Below are positions 42,249 to 50,378 of a stretch of DNA of 64,000 bases, piece by piece; position 1 is the first letter of the stretch; every line of letters begins with the position of its first letter. A program made the translations under genes and the position numbers. Under the pieces are notes generated by a model, which did no database searches, was not told the DNA's origin, and saw only the letters and a list, made by a program, of their open reading frames with translations. This DNA comes from Rhodocyclaceae bacterium (GTDB taxonomy: Bacteria; Pseudomonadota; Gammaproteobacteria; Burkholderiales; Rhodocyclaceae): positions 372,001-436,000 of the forward strand of contig JADKHX010000003.1 in assembly GCA_016721505.1 (NCBI GenBank), written 5' to 3'.

Positions 42249-42967
42249 AGGGGATACAGATGAGGACTGATGCGACGCATTTCAGTTTCTATCCAAGTTT
42301 CGGCGCGACGGCTGATTTCACTGGTGGTGAGCCCGTGCGGATCAATCGCAGGACCGATTGAAACCGTCACTACACCGGGACGTTTGTCGAGAATGTGGTT
42401 GCCCCAACATTCGCCAGAGTTTTGCGCCAGCGGCACAGCCAATGCGCCGGCTTTGGCGGCCAGATGTGCGCCACCAGGCTTGTGCTTATGTTGCGTGCCG
42501 GGCTTGCTGCGCGTGCCTTCGGGAAAGATGGCGACAGTAAAGCCTTGCCTCAGTCGCTCGCCACCGATATTTGCAAGTTGGCGCAGCGCATCGCGTCCGG
42601 CTGCACGATCAATCGCAATCATCGGCGTGGCGGCCAAGCCCCAGCCGATGAAGGGAATCCAATGCAATTCGCGTTTGAACACAAACACCGTATCGCGAAA
42701 GATTTTTTGCAGTACTAGAGTTTCGTAAAGCGATTGGTGCTTGGCTAACACCACGCACGGGGTCGCCGGAATATTTTCAGCGCCGACGACATGGTGGCGG
42801 ATTCCCAAAATGTTTTCCATCAGCCAGATGGTGGCGTTAACAAAAGGTTTGGCTGAATGTAATCGAGCGCGTGGTGGCAAAGGAAAGCTAAAAATAATTA
42901 TCAGCGCCAGCGGCGGTGTGATGATCGCCATGATGGTGACGAAAATCAACGAGCGCAATTTGTTCAC
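42245..42967 (-). CDS. plsC: 1-acyl-sn-glycerol-3-phosphate acyltransferase
   Basis: 240 residues with an N-terminal membrane segment (IFVTIMAIITPPLALIIIF). The acyltransferase motif I reads KHQSLYETLVLQ, that is HX4E in place of the commoner HX4D, a variant I recall in betaproteobacterial PlsC. Motif III, IFPEGTRSKPG, is intact. It acylates lysophosphatidic acid to phosphatidic acid on the inner membrane. Four-base overlaps join it to gmhB upstream and the YgjP paralogue downstream. Confidence 0.92.
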   Translation of the reverse strand: MNKLRSLIFVTIMAIITPPLALIIIFSFPLPPRARLHSAKPFVNATIWLMENILGIRHHVVGAENIPATPCVVLAKHQSLYETLVLQKIFRDTVFVFKRELHWIPFIGWGLAATPMIAIDRAAGRDALRQLANIGGERLRQGFTVAIFPEGTRSKPGTQHKHKPGGAHLAAKAGALAVPLAQNSGECWGNHILDKRPGVVTVSIGPAIDPHGLTTSEISRRAETWIETEMRRISPHLYPL

Positions 42968-43509
42968 GATGGGTCGTTCTTGAGAATCTGCGCCACTGCG
43001 CTGGCGAGATCAGGGAAGTTTGGTGTGCGACGTGGCAGCAGCGGATCAGCCAATGTCTTTTTGCCCTTGCCAGTCAACACCAACACCGGTTTAGCACCGA
43101 CTTCTTGTGCGGCTTGCAAATCGCGCAGGCTGTCGCCAATCGCCGGAACATCAGTAAGCGAGACATTAAAACGTGCTTCGATTTCGCGCAGCATGCCGGG
43201 CTTTGGTTTGCGGCAATCGCATTCGTCGGCGTTGGTATGCGGGCAAAAAAATATCGCATCGACATGCCCGCCGATTTGCGCCAAAGCACGAATCATTTTG
43301 TCGTGGATGGCGTTGAGCGTATCCATATCAAACAGCCCGCGTCCGATACCGGATTGATTGGTGCACACCACTACGCGAAAACCGGCTTGATTGAGTAGCG
43401 CAATCGCTTCCAGACTGCCGGGAATCGGCTTCCATTCTTCAGGCGATTTGATGTACTGGTCTGAGTCCAGATTGATTACACCGTCGCGGTCGAGAATGAC
43501 GAGTTTCAT
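42964..43509 (-). CDS. gmhB: D-glycero-beta-D-manno-heptose-1,7-bisphosphate 7-phosphatase
   Basis: 181 residues. HAD motif I is VILDRDGVINLDS. The zinc-binding loop CPHTNADECDCRKPKPGM is diagnostic of GmhB, and motif III/IV is AIGDSLRDLQAAQEVG. It dephosphorylates heptose bisphosphate for lipopolysaccharide core synthesis. Placed 4 bp after glyS and overlapping plsC. Confidence 0.95.
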   Translation of the reverse strand: MKLVILDRDGVINLDSDQYIKSPEEWKPIPGSLEAIALLNQAGFRVVVCTNQSGIGRGLFDMDTLNAIHDKMIRALAQIGGHVDAIFFCPHTNADECDCRKPKPGMLREIEARFNVSLTDVPAIGDSLRDLQAAQEVGAKPVLVLTGKGKKTLADPLLPRRTPNFPDLASAVAQILKNDPS

Positions 43510-43513
43510 TTTT

Positions 43514-45613
43514 TTAGCTAGCGAGTTTCGACAACGCTCCGACGCGGTTCATGGCGGTTTGCAAATTCTGCAACAAGGCCAACCTTGCAGACCTTAGCGG
43601 CGCGTTGTCGGTCATCACCATAACGTCCTTGAAAAATTTGTCCACTGGTTCCTTGAGTACTGCAAAGGTCTTTAAGTAGGCTGAATAATCACCCGCTGCG
43701 AAATGCGCCTCGGCGATTGGTTTGGCGGCAGACAGCGCCGCATGCAATTCCAATTCTGCCGATTCACAGAGCAATGAAGCATCTGAATTAGCGAAACTTT
43801 CCCCGGCTTCCTCGGCTTTCCGCAAGATATTGGCGACACGTTTGTTGGCACTGGTAAGTGCTTCTGCCTCGGGCAATTGCATGAATGAACGGATGGCTGA
43901 AAGCTGCTCGAACACCAAGTCCATGCGATAGGAATTCAAGGACACGACCGCTTCGGTTTCGCTCGGCGAAAAGCCACTATCGCGCAAGTAGGCACGTAGC
44001 CGGTCGAATATGAAAATAAGGATATCGGTTCCGGCATTAGCGCTCTGCGCCGACTGAAGCGCAACTGCGGCATTGACGAGATCGTTCAGATCAATTGGCA
44101 GACGATGTTCAATCAAAATTCGCAACACACCCAAGGCCGCGCGCCGCAATGCAAACGGGTCTTTATCGCCGGTAGGGATTTGTCCAATACAAAACATTCC
44201 AGCCAGTGAATCAAGCCGTTCGGCCAGCGCCACCGCGCAAGCGACATTACCCACCGGCAGCGTATCGCCTGCGCCGCGCGGATGGTAATGATCTTTGATT
44301 GCCTCGGCGACGACTGTATTTTCACCATCGGCCAATGCGTAATAGCGCCCCATGATGCCTTGCAATTCTGGAAATTCGCCAACCATATCGGTGACCAAAT
44401 CGGCTTTACACAACAGCGCCGCGCGCTCGGCCTGCGCCACATCGGCATCCAGCAGAGTGGCGATTTTTCCGGTTAGGGTGACGAGGCGTTTGACGCGCGC
44501 GCCTTGCGTGCCGAGTTTGTTGTGATAGACGATGCGATCCAATTTATCAACGCGGCTGGCAAGCGAAGTTTTCTTGTCAGTTTCAAAGAAAAATTTGGCA
44601 TCGGCCAAGCGCGGGCGAACTACACGGGCGTTGCCTTCGACAATGTTGACGGGATCCGCTACCTGCATATTCGACACTATCAAAAAGCGATTGGTCAGCT
44701 TGCCGTTATCGAGCAGCGGGAAATATTTTTGATTCGCCTTCATGGTCAGAATCAGGCATTCCGGCGGCACAGTTAGGAATTCGGCGTCGAACTGGGCGGC
44801 ATAGACCGTTGGGTGTTCAACCAGTGCGGTGACTTCATCGACCAAGGCTTCGTCTTGAAGAAACTGTAGCTTGAGCTTGGCCGCCGCCTCGGTGAGTTGC
44901 GTCACTATCATTGCCCGCCGTGTCGCAAAATCAGCGACAACTTTTCCTCTTTGGGCGAGCGCATCAGCGTATTGGTCAGCGTGAGAAATTGTGATGTCGC
45001 CAGCGCTCATAAAGCGATGCCCGCGCGTGATGTTGCCGCTTTCCAATCCCAACACTTTGCCCGCCACGACATTCGCACCGTGCATCAAAATCAGTCCGTG
45101 CACCGGGCGCACAAACTGTGAATCGTTGTTGCCCCAGCGCATGAATTTTGCTATCGGCAATTTCTTCAAGGCGGCCTCGATCATCTCTGATAAATGCACG
45201 GCCAGTGGTTCGCCGGATTTGTGTTGGCGGACTAAAAAATATTCTGCCTTGCCATCGCTTGCACGTTCAAGTTGATCGAAAGTCACCCCGGCGGAGCGCA
45301 TGAAACCTTCGAGTGCTTTAGTTGGCATACCCAACGGCGTATCACCAGCACCAACTGGCGAATTCACCAACCCGGCCGCCACCGACGGTCCTTTTTTTTC
45401 TATCGTGCGATCAGGCTGTGTCGCCAGACAATCAGCAAATTGCACTGCCAAGCGACGTGGCGTGGCGAACCATTTGCCTTGATTTGTACGGTCAATAAAT
45501 TCTGCATCGGCCAGCGATTTTTGCATCTGCTCGCGAAACGCCATGCCTAATTTCGCCAGCGATTTCGGTGGCAGTTCTTCGGTCAATAATTCAATCAGCA
45601 GAGTTTCACGCAT
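43514..45613 (-). CDS. glyS: glycyl-tRNA synthetase beta subunit
   Basis: 699 residues, usual length. Starts MRETLLIELLTEELPPKSL, the standard GlyS opening, and contains VPPECLILTMKANQKYFPLL and ADLVTDMVGEFPELQGIMGRYYA. It pairs with GlyQ to charge tRNA-Gly. A 27-bp repeat copy near residues 85-94 encodes P-V-G-A-G-D-T-P-L-G between VAAGLVNS and MPTKALEGF. GlyS proteins that I recall have a shorter loop here, so this copy looks like an insertion of roughly nine residues. The start overlaps glyQ by 8 bp. Confidence 0.96.
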   Translation of the reverse strand: MRETLLIELLTEELPPKSLAKLGMAFREQMQKSLADAEFIDRTNQGKWFATPRRLAVQFADCLATQPDRTIEKKGPSVAAGLVNSPVGAGDTPLGMPTKALEGFMRSAGVTFDQLERASDGKAEYFLVRQHKSGEPLAVHLSEMIEAALKKLPIAKFMRWGNNDSQFVRPVHGLILMHGANVVAGKVLGLESGNITRGHRFMSAGDITISHADQYADALAQRGKVVADFATRRAMIVTQLTEAAAKLKLQFLQDEALVDEVTALVEHPTVYAAQFDAEFLTVPPECLILTMKANQKYFPLLDNGKLTNRFLIVSNMQVADPVNIVEGNARVVRPRLADAKFFFETDKKTSLASRVDKLDRIVYHNKLGTQGARVKRLVTLTGKIATLLDADVAQAERAALLCKADLVTDMVGEFPELQGIMGRYYALADGENTVVAEAIKDHYHPRGAGDTLPVGNVACAVALAERLDSLAGMFCIGQIPTGDKDPFALRRAALGVLRILIEHRLPIDLNDLVNAAVALQSAQSANAGTDILIFIFDRLRAYLRDSGFSPSETEAVVSLNSYRMDLVFEQLSAIRSFMQLPEAEALTSANKRVANILRKAEEAGESFANSDASLLCESAELELHAALSAAKPIAEAHFAAGDYSAYLKTFAVLKEPVDKFFKDVMVMTDNAPLRSARLALLQNLQTAMNRVGALSKLAS
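45334..45360 (+). repeat. dispersed 27-bp repeat, copy 11 (in glyS)
   Basis: Arm ACGGCGTATCAC, core CAGCACCAACT, end GGCG. Antisense to glyS, read as P-V-G-A-G-D-T-P. Confidence 0.92.
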
Positions 45614-46508
45614 GTTGATTTCCCTTCACCATCGGGAACCCCAAACGCTCACGCGAATCGTAATAAGCCTGCGCCACTTCGCGCGACAGCGCCCGCACGC
45701 GACCGATATAAGCCGCGCGCTCGGTCACCGAAATCGCACCACGTGCATCGAGCAAATTAAAGCTGTGCGATGCCTTCATCACCATCTCGTAGCCCGGCAA
45801 TGGCAAGCCCAATCCGATGAGTCGTTTGGCTTCGGATTCAAATTTGCTGAACTGGGCGAACAGCCATTCAACGTCGGAGTGCTCGAAGTTGTAAGTTGAT
45901 TGTTCGACTTCATTTTGGTGATACACGTCGCCGTAGGTTACCCCCGGAGCCCAGACCAAATCGTAGATGCTTTCCACGCCCTGCAGATACATGGCGAGAC
46001 GCTCGATCCCGTAGGTGATTTCGCCCAACACCGGTTTACATGGCAAGGAGCCGACTTCTTGAAAATAGGTGAATTGAGTAACTTCCATGCCGTCCAACCA
46101 GACTTCCCAGCCCAAGCCCCAAGCGCCTAGCGTGGGCGATTCCCAGTCATCTTCAACAAAGCGGATATCGTGTTCGCTGGTGTTGATGCCGAGTGCGCGC
46201 AAGGAATCCAAATACAGTTCTTGGATATTGTCGGGCGAAGGTTTAAGCACTACCTGGTATTGATAGTAGTGCTGCAAACGATTGGGGTTTTCGCCATAAC
46301 GTCCGTCTTTCGGGCGCCGCGAAGGTTGCACATAGGCGGCGCGCCAAGGCTCGGGGCCAATGGCGCGTAAAAACGTGGCGGTATGAAATGTACCGGCGCC
46401 GACCTCGATATCGTAGGGTTGCAATAGCGCACAGCCTTGCGCGTTCCAGAAGTCGTGGAGACGCAAAATGGATTCTTGAAAACTAGGTTTTTGTTGCGGG
46501 GAAGACAT
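45606..46508 (-). CDS. glyQ: glycyl-tRNA synthetase alpha subunit
   Basis: 300 residues from the ATG at 46508, giving MSSPQQKPSFQESILRLHDFW; the ORF start at 46604 would overlap lnt. Contains the class II motifs around RAAYVQPSRRPKDGRYGENP and FTYFQEVGSLPCKPVLGEITYG. It forms the catalytic half of the alpha2beta2 enzyme. It lies 52 bp after lnt; this gap is the most likely place for a secondary promoter in the series, though I see no strong one. Confidence 0.96.
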   Translation of the reverse strand: MSSPQQKPSFQESILRLHDFWNAQGCALLQPYDIEVGAGTFHTATFLRAIGPEPWRAAYVQPSRRPKDGRYGENPNRLQHYYQYQVVLKPSPDNIQELYLDSLRALGINTSEHDIRFVEDDWESPTLGAWGLGWEVWLDGMEVTQFTYFQEVGSLPCKPVLGEITYGIERLAMYLQGVESIYDLVWAPGVTYGDVYHQNEVEQSTYNFEHSDVEWLFAQFSKFESEAKRLIGLGLPLPGYEMVMKASHSFNLLDARGAISVTERAAYIGRVRALSREVAQAYYDSRERLGFPMVKGNQHA

Positions 46509-46560
46509 GACAGCTCCGGCCATTAATGAAAAATTCCGCCGACTAGCGAAAGGACGAATT

Positions 46561-48063
46561 CTACTGGCTAGGCTGGCGTGCTCGACGGCGGCGATAGACG
46601 ACAATGCTTGGCGCGATGGCGAGCGCGGCCAATAGCAGGATCAGCGCGTTGCCCCAGCGCGCATAGGGCGTCAGTCCTGTGTAGCCCTGCGCTTCAACAC
46701 GCAGCACGCCACTGGTGAATGGCGGCAATTGTGCAGCGACGATACCGTTGGGCAAGACCATCGCTGTCATGCCGGTATTGGTCGCGCGCAACATCACACG
46801 TCCGGTTTCCATCGCCCGCATTTGCGATATTTGCAAATGCTGCGGTTGTGCCAGCGAATCGCCGAACCACGCGGTGTTGGACATGTTCAATAACAGCGTG
46901 GCTTGTGGCAAAGCGTAAAGCAATTCTTCGCCGAATAAATCTTCGTAACAAATGTTGGGTGCGATGCGCTGATCGGCGATCAACATCGGTGGCGGTGAAT
47001 CTTGCCCGGGAGTGAAACCCGACATCGGGATGCGTAAAAATTTGAAGAACCAATCGAAGCCGGGTGGGGCGTATTCGCCAAAGGGTACCAAGTGGCGTTT
47101 GGCGTAGGCTTGCATGCTAAGCGCAGGCGAAATCGCGACGGCTGCATTGACATAACTGCGGTTTTTGTTGATGACCGGCACGCCGAATAACACGTCGCCA
47201 TGTTGAGTGAGCGTTTGCAATATTTCACGCGGTACTTCGTTCAAAAAAAGCGGCAGTGCGGTTTCAGGTAACACGGTCAATACGGCGTTTCGCGCTGGCG
47301 TAGTCTGGCTCGCCAAAGCTACATAGCGTTCGACCGAAAACGCAATTTGCTGCGGACTCCACTTCACGTCTTGTGGCACATTGCCTTGCAACAAATTGAC
47401 GGCCAGGGGCTTGCCGTGTGGCGTCGTCCAATCTACTTTGGTCAGCGAAAAACCGAGCACGAGAATTATCACTACCAACGTGAGGTGTCGGAGCGAGCGC
47501 CAACCGACTACAAGCAGCCCGCCGAGCAGCGCAACAACAAATCCAAGTCCATAAACACCTAGCACAGCGGCATAGCCAGCCAGCGGGCTAGGCGGGCTTT
47601 GGCTGTAACCGACACTGAGCCACGGGAAACCTGTGAGCAAGTTTCCGCGCAGCCATTCGCTGAGCGTCCACAGCCCGGCGAAAAGCAAAATGTCACGCCA
47701 GTTTGATGTGGCGTTGAGCGAGCGCCAACGTGCGAAAAGCGCACCGGCAAATGCGGGATACAGCGCGAGATAAAAACAAAACAAAAACGTCGCAGCGACC
47801 GACAAGGCGGGTGCCAGGCCAGAAAATTGCGACAAGCTGACATACACCCACGACACGCCGACACCAAAACATCCTAAGCCCCAGGCCAGTCCAAATAGTG
47901 CGGCCATACGGGCCGACGACGCTTGTCGCCACAAAATGAATAGTCCGAGTAGCGCGCCAGTTGGTGCTGGTGACACGCCGTTGGGAGCGAAGCCGATGAC
48001 GCAAAATGCGCCGAGCGCAAAAGCCAGTAGTAGTCGCAGCGCCAAGGCGTTGACGCCGCTCAT
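46561..48063 (-). CDS. lnt: apolipoprotein N-acyltransferase
   Basis: 500 residues. Six or more N-terminal membrane segments are followed by a nitrilase domain with the catalytic triad: Glu in VLPETALPLFL, Lys in YAKRHLVPFGEYAPPGF and Cys in IAPNICYEDLFGEEL. It adds the third acyl chain to lipoproteins in the inner membrane. A repeat copy encodes N-G-V-S-P-A-P-T-G at about 28-37, directly after the conserved FAP of the first membrane segments, apparently without a length change. Four-base overlap with corC upstream. Confidence 0.95.
   Translation of the reverse strand: MSGVNALALRLLLAFALGAFCVIGFAPNGVSPAPTGALLGLFILWRQASSARMAALFGLAWGLGCFGVGVSWVYVSLSQFSGLAPALSVAATFLFCFYLALYPAFAGALFARWRSLNATSNWRDILLFAGLWTLSEWLRGNLLTGFPWLSVGYSQSPPSPLAGYAAVLGVYGLGFVVALLGGLLVVGWRSLRHLTLVVIILVLGFSLTKVDWTTPHGKPLAVNLLQGNVPQDVKWSPQQIAFSVERYVALASQTTPARNAVLTVLPETALPLFLNEVPREILQTLTQHGDVLFGVPVINKNRSYVNAAVAISPALSMQAYAKRHLVPFGEYAPPGFDWFFKFLRIPMSGFTPGQDSPPPMLIADQRIAPNICYEDLFGEELLYALPQATLLLNMSNTAWFGDSLAQPQHLQISQMRAMETGRVMLRATNTGMTAMVLPNGIVAAQLPPFTSGVLRVEAQGYTGLTPYARWGNALILLLAALAIAPSIVVYRRRRARQPSQ
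47955..47981 (-). repeat. dispersed 27-bp repeat, copy 12 (in lnt)
   Basis: Arm ACGGCGTGTCAC, core CAGCACCAACT, end GGCG, a perfect consensus copy. Sense to lnt, read as N-G-V-S-P-A-P-T-G. Confidence 0.92.
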
Positions 48064-48926
48064 GCGCCAGTGTTTTCGTCGTTCGGCAGCGGTGCTTTGG
48101 GTGGGTCAACCAGCAAGGTGTGCACGCGACGACTATCCGCGCGCATCACTTGTATGCGCAAGCCGGCGATGGTCACAATTTCATTGCGTTTGGGCAGCCG
48201 ACCAAGTTCGTGTATCACCAATCCACCAATGGTGTCGCAATGTTCATCGCTAAGTTCGGTTTTAAACGCCTCGTTGAAATCGACAATTTCGGTGGCCGCT
48301 TTGACGCGAAAGCGACCACTGTTGTCGGCTACGATATTGGCTTCAGTTTCGTCAAAATCAAATTCATCTTCAATCTCGCCGACGATTTGCTCAAGCACGT
48401 CTTCGATGGTTACCAAGCCGGCGACGCCGCCATATTCATCGACCACGATAGCCATGTGATTGCGGCTGGCGCGGAACTCGCGCAACAGCACGTTTAGCCG
48501 TTTGGCCTCAGGTACAAACACCGCGGGGCGCAGTGAGTCACGCAAGTCAAATTCTTTTCCGGCGACAAATTGCAACAAATCCTTGGCTAGCAAAATCCCC
48601 AATACATCGTCGCGACTGGTGCCGACAGCAGGGAAGCGCGAGTGCGTCGCAGCGATGACAGCGGCGACGATTTTTTCGGGGGGATCATTGACGTTGATGA
48701 CATCGACCTGCGCGCGCGGCACCATGATGTCGCGCACCGCCATGTCGGAAACCGCCAATGCACCTTCGATAATTGATAGCGCATCGGCATCCATCAAATG
48801 ATGCTCGAACGCGCCACGCAAAATTAGCGTGAGTTGCTCGCGATCTTTGGGTTCGCGCAAGAGCAGGGCGGTAATGCGCTCAAGTATGCCGATGTTACTA
48901 ATACTACGTTTCGGGGAAGGGTCCAT
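48060..48926 (-). CDS. corC: CorC/HlyC family CBS-domain protein
   Basis: 288 residues. Two CBS domains (VRDIMVPRAQVDVINVND, and the second around LLREFRASRNHMAIVVDEYGG) are followed by the CorC/HlyC transporter-associated domain (GRFRVKAATEIVDFNEAF onward). Linked to magnesium and cobalt efflux, exact role debated. The order ybeY-corC-lnt is conserved in proteobacteria. Confidence 0.93.
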   Translation of the reverse strand: MDPSPKRSISNIGILERITALLLREPKDREQLTLILRGAFEHHLMDADALSIIEGALAVSDMAVRDIMVPRAQVDVINVNDPPEKIVAAVIAATHSRFPAVGTSRDDVLGILLAKDLLQFVAGKEFDLRDSLRPAVFVPEAKRLNVLLREFRASRNHMAIVVDEYGGVAGLVTIEDVLEQIVGEIEDEFDFDETEANIVADNSGRFRVKAATEIVDFNEAFKTELSDEHCDTIGGLVIHELGRLPKRNEIVTIAGLRIQVMRADSRRVHTLLVDPPKAPLPNDENTGA

Positions 48927-48928
48927 TT

Positions 48929-49429
48929 TTATTGGTAAGGGTCAGAAATTCCGAGGTTGGCGAGTATCAGTATCTCGCGTGCTTCCATAATTTTGGCATC
49001 CGTCGCACTGCGTTCGTGATCAAGGCCTTGCAGGTGCAATAAACCGTGAATCACTAGATGCGCATAGTGTGCACTAATTTCTTTGCCCTGTTGTTGCGCT
49101 TCTGCTTCAACGACCGCTGCGCATAAAACTAAATCGCCAGTTAAAAATTCGCCCTCGGTATAGGGAAATGACAGCACATTGGTTGCATAGTCCTTGCCGC
49201 GATAGCTTAGGTTCAAACTGCGCGCCTCCGCTTCATCGACGAAACGTATCGCGATTGTCGCCGCCATGGAACAAGTCGCGCGCACCCAGTGCCGCACTTG
49301 GCTGCGAGTTGGCAGATTGATCGCGCTGGTCGCGTACTGGACACTCAAACTCAGAGGTGGAAGTCGGTGTCGAAGTCGGGGCGGAAGTCGCCGCGACCGT
49401 CGTGACAAACTAGCGCTTGATGTGGCCAT
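48929..49429 (-). CDS. ybeY: endoribonuclease YbeY (start uncertain)
   Basis: The zinc motif HLVIHGLLHLQGLDHE (H-x3-H-x5-H) and NVLSFPYTEGEF identify YbeY, a single-strand endoribonuclease in 16S rRNA maturation. The body begins near L-S-V-Q-Y-A-T-S-A-I-N. No ATG lies there: the nearest, at 49429, overlaps phoH by 20 bp and adds about 30 Arg/Pro-rich residues encoded by an imperfect 12-bp tandem repeat. A TTG just before S-V-Q-Y is an alternative start. Total 166 residues as given. Confidence 0.85.
   Translation of the reverse strand: MATSSASLSRRSRRLPPRLRHRLPPLSLSVQYATSAINLPTRSQVRHWVRATCSMAATIAIRFVDEAEARSLNLSYRGKDYATNVLSFPYTEGEFLTGDLVLCAAVVEAEAQQQGKEISAHYAHLVIHGLLHLQGLDHERSATDAKIMEAREILILANLGISDPYQ
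49356..49390. repeat. imperfect 12-bp tandem repeat at ybeY 5' end
   Basis: Three successive units of the type GGNGNCGAAGTC on the plus strand (GGTGGAAGTC, GGTGTCGAAGTC, GGGGCGGAAGTC) encode the Arg/Pro-rich N-terminal stretch of the longest ybeY reading. Confidence 0.5.
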
Positions 49430-50378
49430 GTTGCTCATAAGCTTCGACGATGCGCGCAACCAGAGGATGTCGCACGACATCCGAGGCATTGAAATCAACG
49501 AAAGCCAGACCGCGTACGCCAAGCAAAATTTGCCGCGCTTCGATTAGACCGGAGCGATGCCCGCGCGGCAAATCCACTTGCGTCACATCGCCAGTAATCA
49601 CCGCCTTAGAACCGATACCGACGCGGGTCAAAAACATTTTCATTTGCTCGGGCGTGGTGTTTTGTGCTTCATCCAAAATGATGAAGGCATTGCTCAGCGT
49701 ACGCCCGCGCATATAGGCCAGCGGCGCGATTTCTATGCACTGCTTCTCGAACAATTTGCTGACTTTTTCGAAGCCCATCAGCTCGTACAACGCGTCATAC
49801 AGCGGCCGCAAATACGGGTCAACTTTTTGCGCCAAATCACCGGGTAAAAATCCCAAACGCTCGCCCGCCTCGACCGCCGGGCGCACCAACACAATCTTGC
49901 TCACCAACTCGCGCTCAAAGGCATCAACGGCGGCGGCGACAGCTAAATATGTTTTACCGGTCCCTGCCGGTCCAACGCCAAAAGTAATGTCGTGCGCTTG
50001 AATTTGTTGCAGGTAATTGACTTGATTTGGCGTGCGTCCATGTAGACCATGCTTGCGTGTGTGCAGATCGACATTGCGTTCAAGTGCTGATTCTTTGCCC
50101 TTGCGCGCCAATTCGACTAGATCAAGTTGCACTGTTTCAAGCGGTAAGGCTTCGGTGGCCAGTGCATAAAAATGCGTCAAAGCCAGGCTGCCAAGTCGAG
50201 TTTGCGCCAGTTCACCGCTTATGCGGCAATGCTCGCCACGACGCGAAATGCTGATATCAAAAGCAGCTTCAATCTGGCGCAGGTTTTCGTCCAAAGGTCC
50301 ACAAAGATTTTGCAGCCGCAAATTGTCCGGCGGCAATAGCGATACATCGAGGTGGCGAATCGCCGTGCTATGAGTCAT
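49410..50378 (-). CDS. phoH: PhoH family ATPase (YbeZ)
   Basis: 322 residues. Walker A is VGPAGTGKTYLAVAAAVDAF and Walker B is FIILDEAQNTTPEQMKMFLTRVG. PhoH-like proteins are nucleotide-binding partners of YbeY in RNA processing. It overlaps miaB by 4 bp upstream and ybeY downstream, consistent with joint expression. Confidence 0.95.
   Translation of the reverse strand: MTHSTAIRHLDVSLLPPDNLRLQNLCGPLDENLRQIEAAFDISISRRGEHCRISGELAQTRLGSLALTHFYALATEALPLETVQLDLVELARKGKESALERNVDLHTRKHGLHGRTPNQVNYLQQIQAHDITFGVGPAGTGKTYLAVAAAVDAFERELVSKIVLVRPAVEAGERLGFLPGDLAQKVDPYLRPLYDALYELMGFEKVSKLFEKQCIEIAPLAYMRGRTLSNAFIILDEAQNTTPEQMKMFLTRVGIGSKAVITGDVTQVDLPRGHRSGLIEARQILLGVRGLAFVDFNASDVVRHPLVARIVEAYEQHGHIKR

Noticed and set aside
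44258..44282. Repeat-like stretch in glyS (GGCAGCGTATCGCCTGCGCC)
   Set aside because: It encodes G-A-G-D-T-L-P of a conserved GlyS motif and differs in the core, so it is probably coincidental.
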